A stretch of DNA of 8,430 nucleotides from Verrucomicrobiia bacterium (GTDB lineage Bacteria > Verrucomicrobiota > Verrucomicrobiia > Opitutales > Opitutaceae), in NCBI GenBank assembly GCA_030424825.1, contig JAUHWE010000161.1, forward strand, positions 1 through 8,430, in the 5' to 3' direction. Shown one piece after another: positions 7,207-8,430 of the stretch. The notes below the pieces were generated by a model. The model saw nothing but the letters and a program-made list of their open reading frames with translations. It was not told the DNA's origin and searched no databases. Every line of letters starts with the position of its first letter. The stretch's first letter is position 1. The position numbers and the translations under genes are program-made.

Positions 7207-7239
7207 CCGTGTATTCGAATCAGGATCACGAATACGCGG
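7207..7239. repeat. 11-bp inverted repeat between the receptor and the PhoD-like lipoprotein
   Basis: CCGTGTATTCG (7207-7217) pairs with CGAATACGCGG (7229-7239) over 11 positions with one G-T wobble, around an 11-base loop. It sits in the 260-bp spacer, 82 bp before ATG 7321. With no T tract behind it, it could be an mRNA 3' stem for the receptor transcript or a dyad operator for the downstream gene. The rest of the spacer holds a run of eight C (7105-7112) and the inverted repeat at 7171, with no other gene that I can support. Confidence 0.4.
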
Positions 7240-7320
7240 AACTTCGTAAGCAGAAGGCCTGCATGATAAGTAAAGTAGTACCGGCTTATGGAATTGTCCT
7301 TTTTAATTTTCTACTAAAAT

Positions 7321-8430
7321 ATGAATAAACTCAAACGTAGTTTTATAAAACCTACGATATTCGTTTTATGCGGCTTTTGTCTGATTGTGGTCAGCGGCTG
7401 TTGCGAAAAAGGGAACTCAGAAAACGAGCTTCCGAATAACGTAACTCGAGCTTGGATAGGGCCGGAGTACTGGTCGAATCCTCTGATGAATTGGCAACTC
7501 TCAGAGGGGCGCATCGAGTGTATCCATGGAGGACTGGTAAATGAAGTCCACTCACTGACCCATCAATTGCGCGAAGGGGAGGGCGATTTCGTCATGCGGG
7601 TTAAAGTGGGTTCGATGGATCGGGATATCGAATCCGTCGATGAGGCCGTTTTTGCCGGGTTCAAGTTTGGAGCGGTCGGGCACCGAAATGACTATCGATC
7701 CAACATCTATCATGACATTGAGTCGGGCTTCGCCGAAGAGCTGATGAAAGAACCGCCCTTGCGGGCGGGAATTACCAGTAGGGGAGAGTTGGTCATAAAC
7801 TCGAAAGTGTCGGAAATTATTCTCACGCCCGACGACCTGAAAGAGAGCGAGTTGCGTCTTGAAGTATCGTATTCTGGCAGGGCGGCCAATATTCAGCTTA
7901 GCGTGGACCGGGATAACGGCGAAACCGCAACCCTGGAATCTCAAGTAGAAAGGGAACGTCTAGTTGGCAATGTCGCTCTTGCCTGTCATCCTCTCGTTCT
8001 ACCGGAGAGAAGACGGCATGACCACAGCGATCCAGACCACGCGACCTTTTGGTTCTCGGACTGGTCAATGAGCGGAGACAAGTTTGAGGTACACCGGGAT
8101 CAAACCTACGGCCCCATTCTCTGGACGCAGTACACTCTGCACAATCAGATTCTAAAAATGACTGCCTTTTTTGTGCCGATGGAAGAATCGGCGAGTGCTG
8201 CCGCGACCTTGCAAGTGAATACGCAATCCGGGTGGACCACCCTTGCGGAAAGCGGTATCGACCCCCTCTCTCGAGTAGCCAGCTTCCGGGTTGAGGGCTG
8301 GGATAGCGGCCGAGATCAGGAGTATCGCGTACTCTACCAATGGAAGAGAAACAACGAGCTTACCGTATCCACTTGGGGTGGTACGGTTCGCAAGGATCCC
8401 GTTGATAAGGAAAGCATCGTTCTAGCAGGG
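7321..8430 (+). CDS. PhoD-like phosphatase lipoprotein, N-terminal part (3' end outside the window)
   Basis: The frame is open from ATG 7321 to the window end (370 codons, no stop). Residues 1-26 are a lipoprotein signal with lipobox V-S-G-C27, so the protein is probably anchored by lipid to a membrane. Residues ~42-250 (RAWIGPEYWSNPLMNWQL ... ATFWFSDWSMSG) look like a concanavalin/LamG-type beta-sandwich. Residues ~262-365 (YGPILWTQYTLHNQILKMTA ... GIDPLSRVASFRV ... GGTVRKDPVDKESIVLAG) match the Fn3-like region that leads into the catalytic domain of large PhoD-like phosphatases as I know them. The catalytic domain itself, with its metal ligands, must lie beyond the window, so activity cannot be confirmed. 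The start is preceded by an AT-rich leader without a Shine-Dalgarno site. It follows the receptor in the same direction and may share its regulation, although the 260-bp gap argues for its own promoter. The substrate is unknown; the sandwich domain may bind carbohydrate. Confidence 0.8.
   Translation, partial: MNKLKRSFIKPTIFVLCGFCLIVVSGCCEKGNSENELPNNVTRAWIGPEYWSNPLMNWQLSEGRIECIHGGLVNEVHSLTHQLREGEGDFVMRVKVGSMDRDIESVDEAVFAGFKFGAVGHRNDYRSNIYHDIESGFAEELMKEPPLRAGITSRGELVINSKVSEIILTPDDLKESELRLEVSYSGRAANIQLSVDRDNGETATLESQVERERLVGNVALACHPLVLPERRRHDHSDPDHATFWFSDWSMSGDKFEVHRDQTYGPILWTQYTLHNQILKMTAFFVPMEESASAAATLQVNTQSGWTTLAESGIDPLSRVASFRVEGWDSGRDQEYRVLYQWKRNNELTVSTWGGTVRKDPVDKESIVLAG

Noticed and set aside
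7263..7328. A 21-codon plus-strand frame overlapping the start of the lipoprotein gene
   Set aside because: It is short and somewhat hydrophobic and could be a leader peptide, but has no ribosome binding site or recognisable attenuation structure.
7552..7944. Minus-strand open frame of 130 codons
   Set aside because: It is antisense to the plus-strand lipoprotein frame, which is open for 370 codons and has a lipobox and family features.
1..8430. CRISPR array, tRNA or rRNA genes, insertion sequence or transposase
   Set aside because: I saw no regularly spaced repeats, tRNA-like cloverleaf, rRNA segment, transposase motif or terminal inverted repeats with target duplications.

Overview
The window looks like part of a marine-type Verrucomicrobiota genome, most likely class Opitutae. 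The main evidence is the TonB-dependent receptor at 4745-7060. Its mature N-terminus carries the L-(S/D)-P-F-x-V ... D-x-G-Y-x-A segment common in Opitutae receptors, and it lacks an STN domain. Two formylglycine sulfatases, A-rich leaders and the absence of clear Shine-Dalgarno sites fit the same group. The assignment is by recollection of families, not by a database search.

Layout. Position 1-446 (+) is the C-terminal end of a PhoD-like metallophosphatase cut by the window edge. A short gap with a perfect 16-bp palindrome leads to sulfatase 1 (568-2346, +). Sulfatase 1 converges on sulfatase 2 (2497-4449, -), with two back-to-back hairpins between their stop codons. Sulfatase 2 is divergent from the TonB-dependent receptor (4745-7060, +). 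Their roughly 295-bp shared upstream region holds a LacI-type palindrome on the sulfatase side and several overlapping inverted repeats on the receptor side. After a 260-bp spacer with two more inverted repeats comes a lipoprotein (7321 to the window end, +). It reads as the N-terminal half of another PhoD-like phosphatase, preceded by a concanavalin/LamG-like domain.

Likely joint role (inference). The locus looks like a compact scavenging unit for sulfated, and possibly phosphorylated, organic matter such as algal polysaccharide. Exported sulfatases would remove sulfate, surface or periplasmic PhoD-like enzymes would hydrolyse phosphoesters, and the receptor would import a product or a metal chelate. 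There is no glycoside hydrolase, SusD-like protein, sulfatase-maturating enzyme or regulator gene in the window, so the substrate cannot be read from the sequence.

I see no wholly new system. The most unusual points are the pairing of PhoD-like phosphatases with sulfatases, and two additions to sulfatase 2: an EF-hand-like insertion and a C-terminal tail resembling one coil of a beta-helix protein. The others are the candidate operators and the structured leader of the receptor gene.
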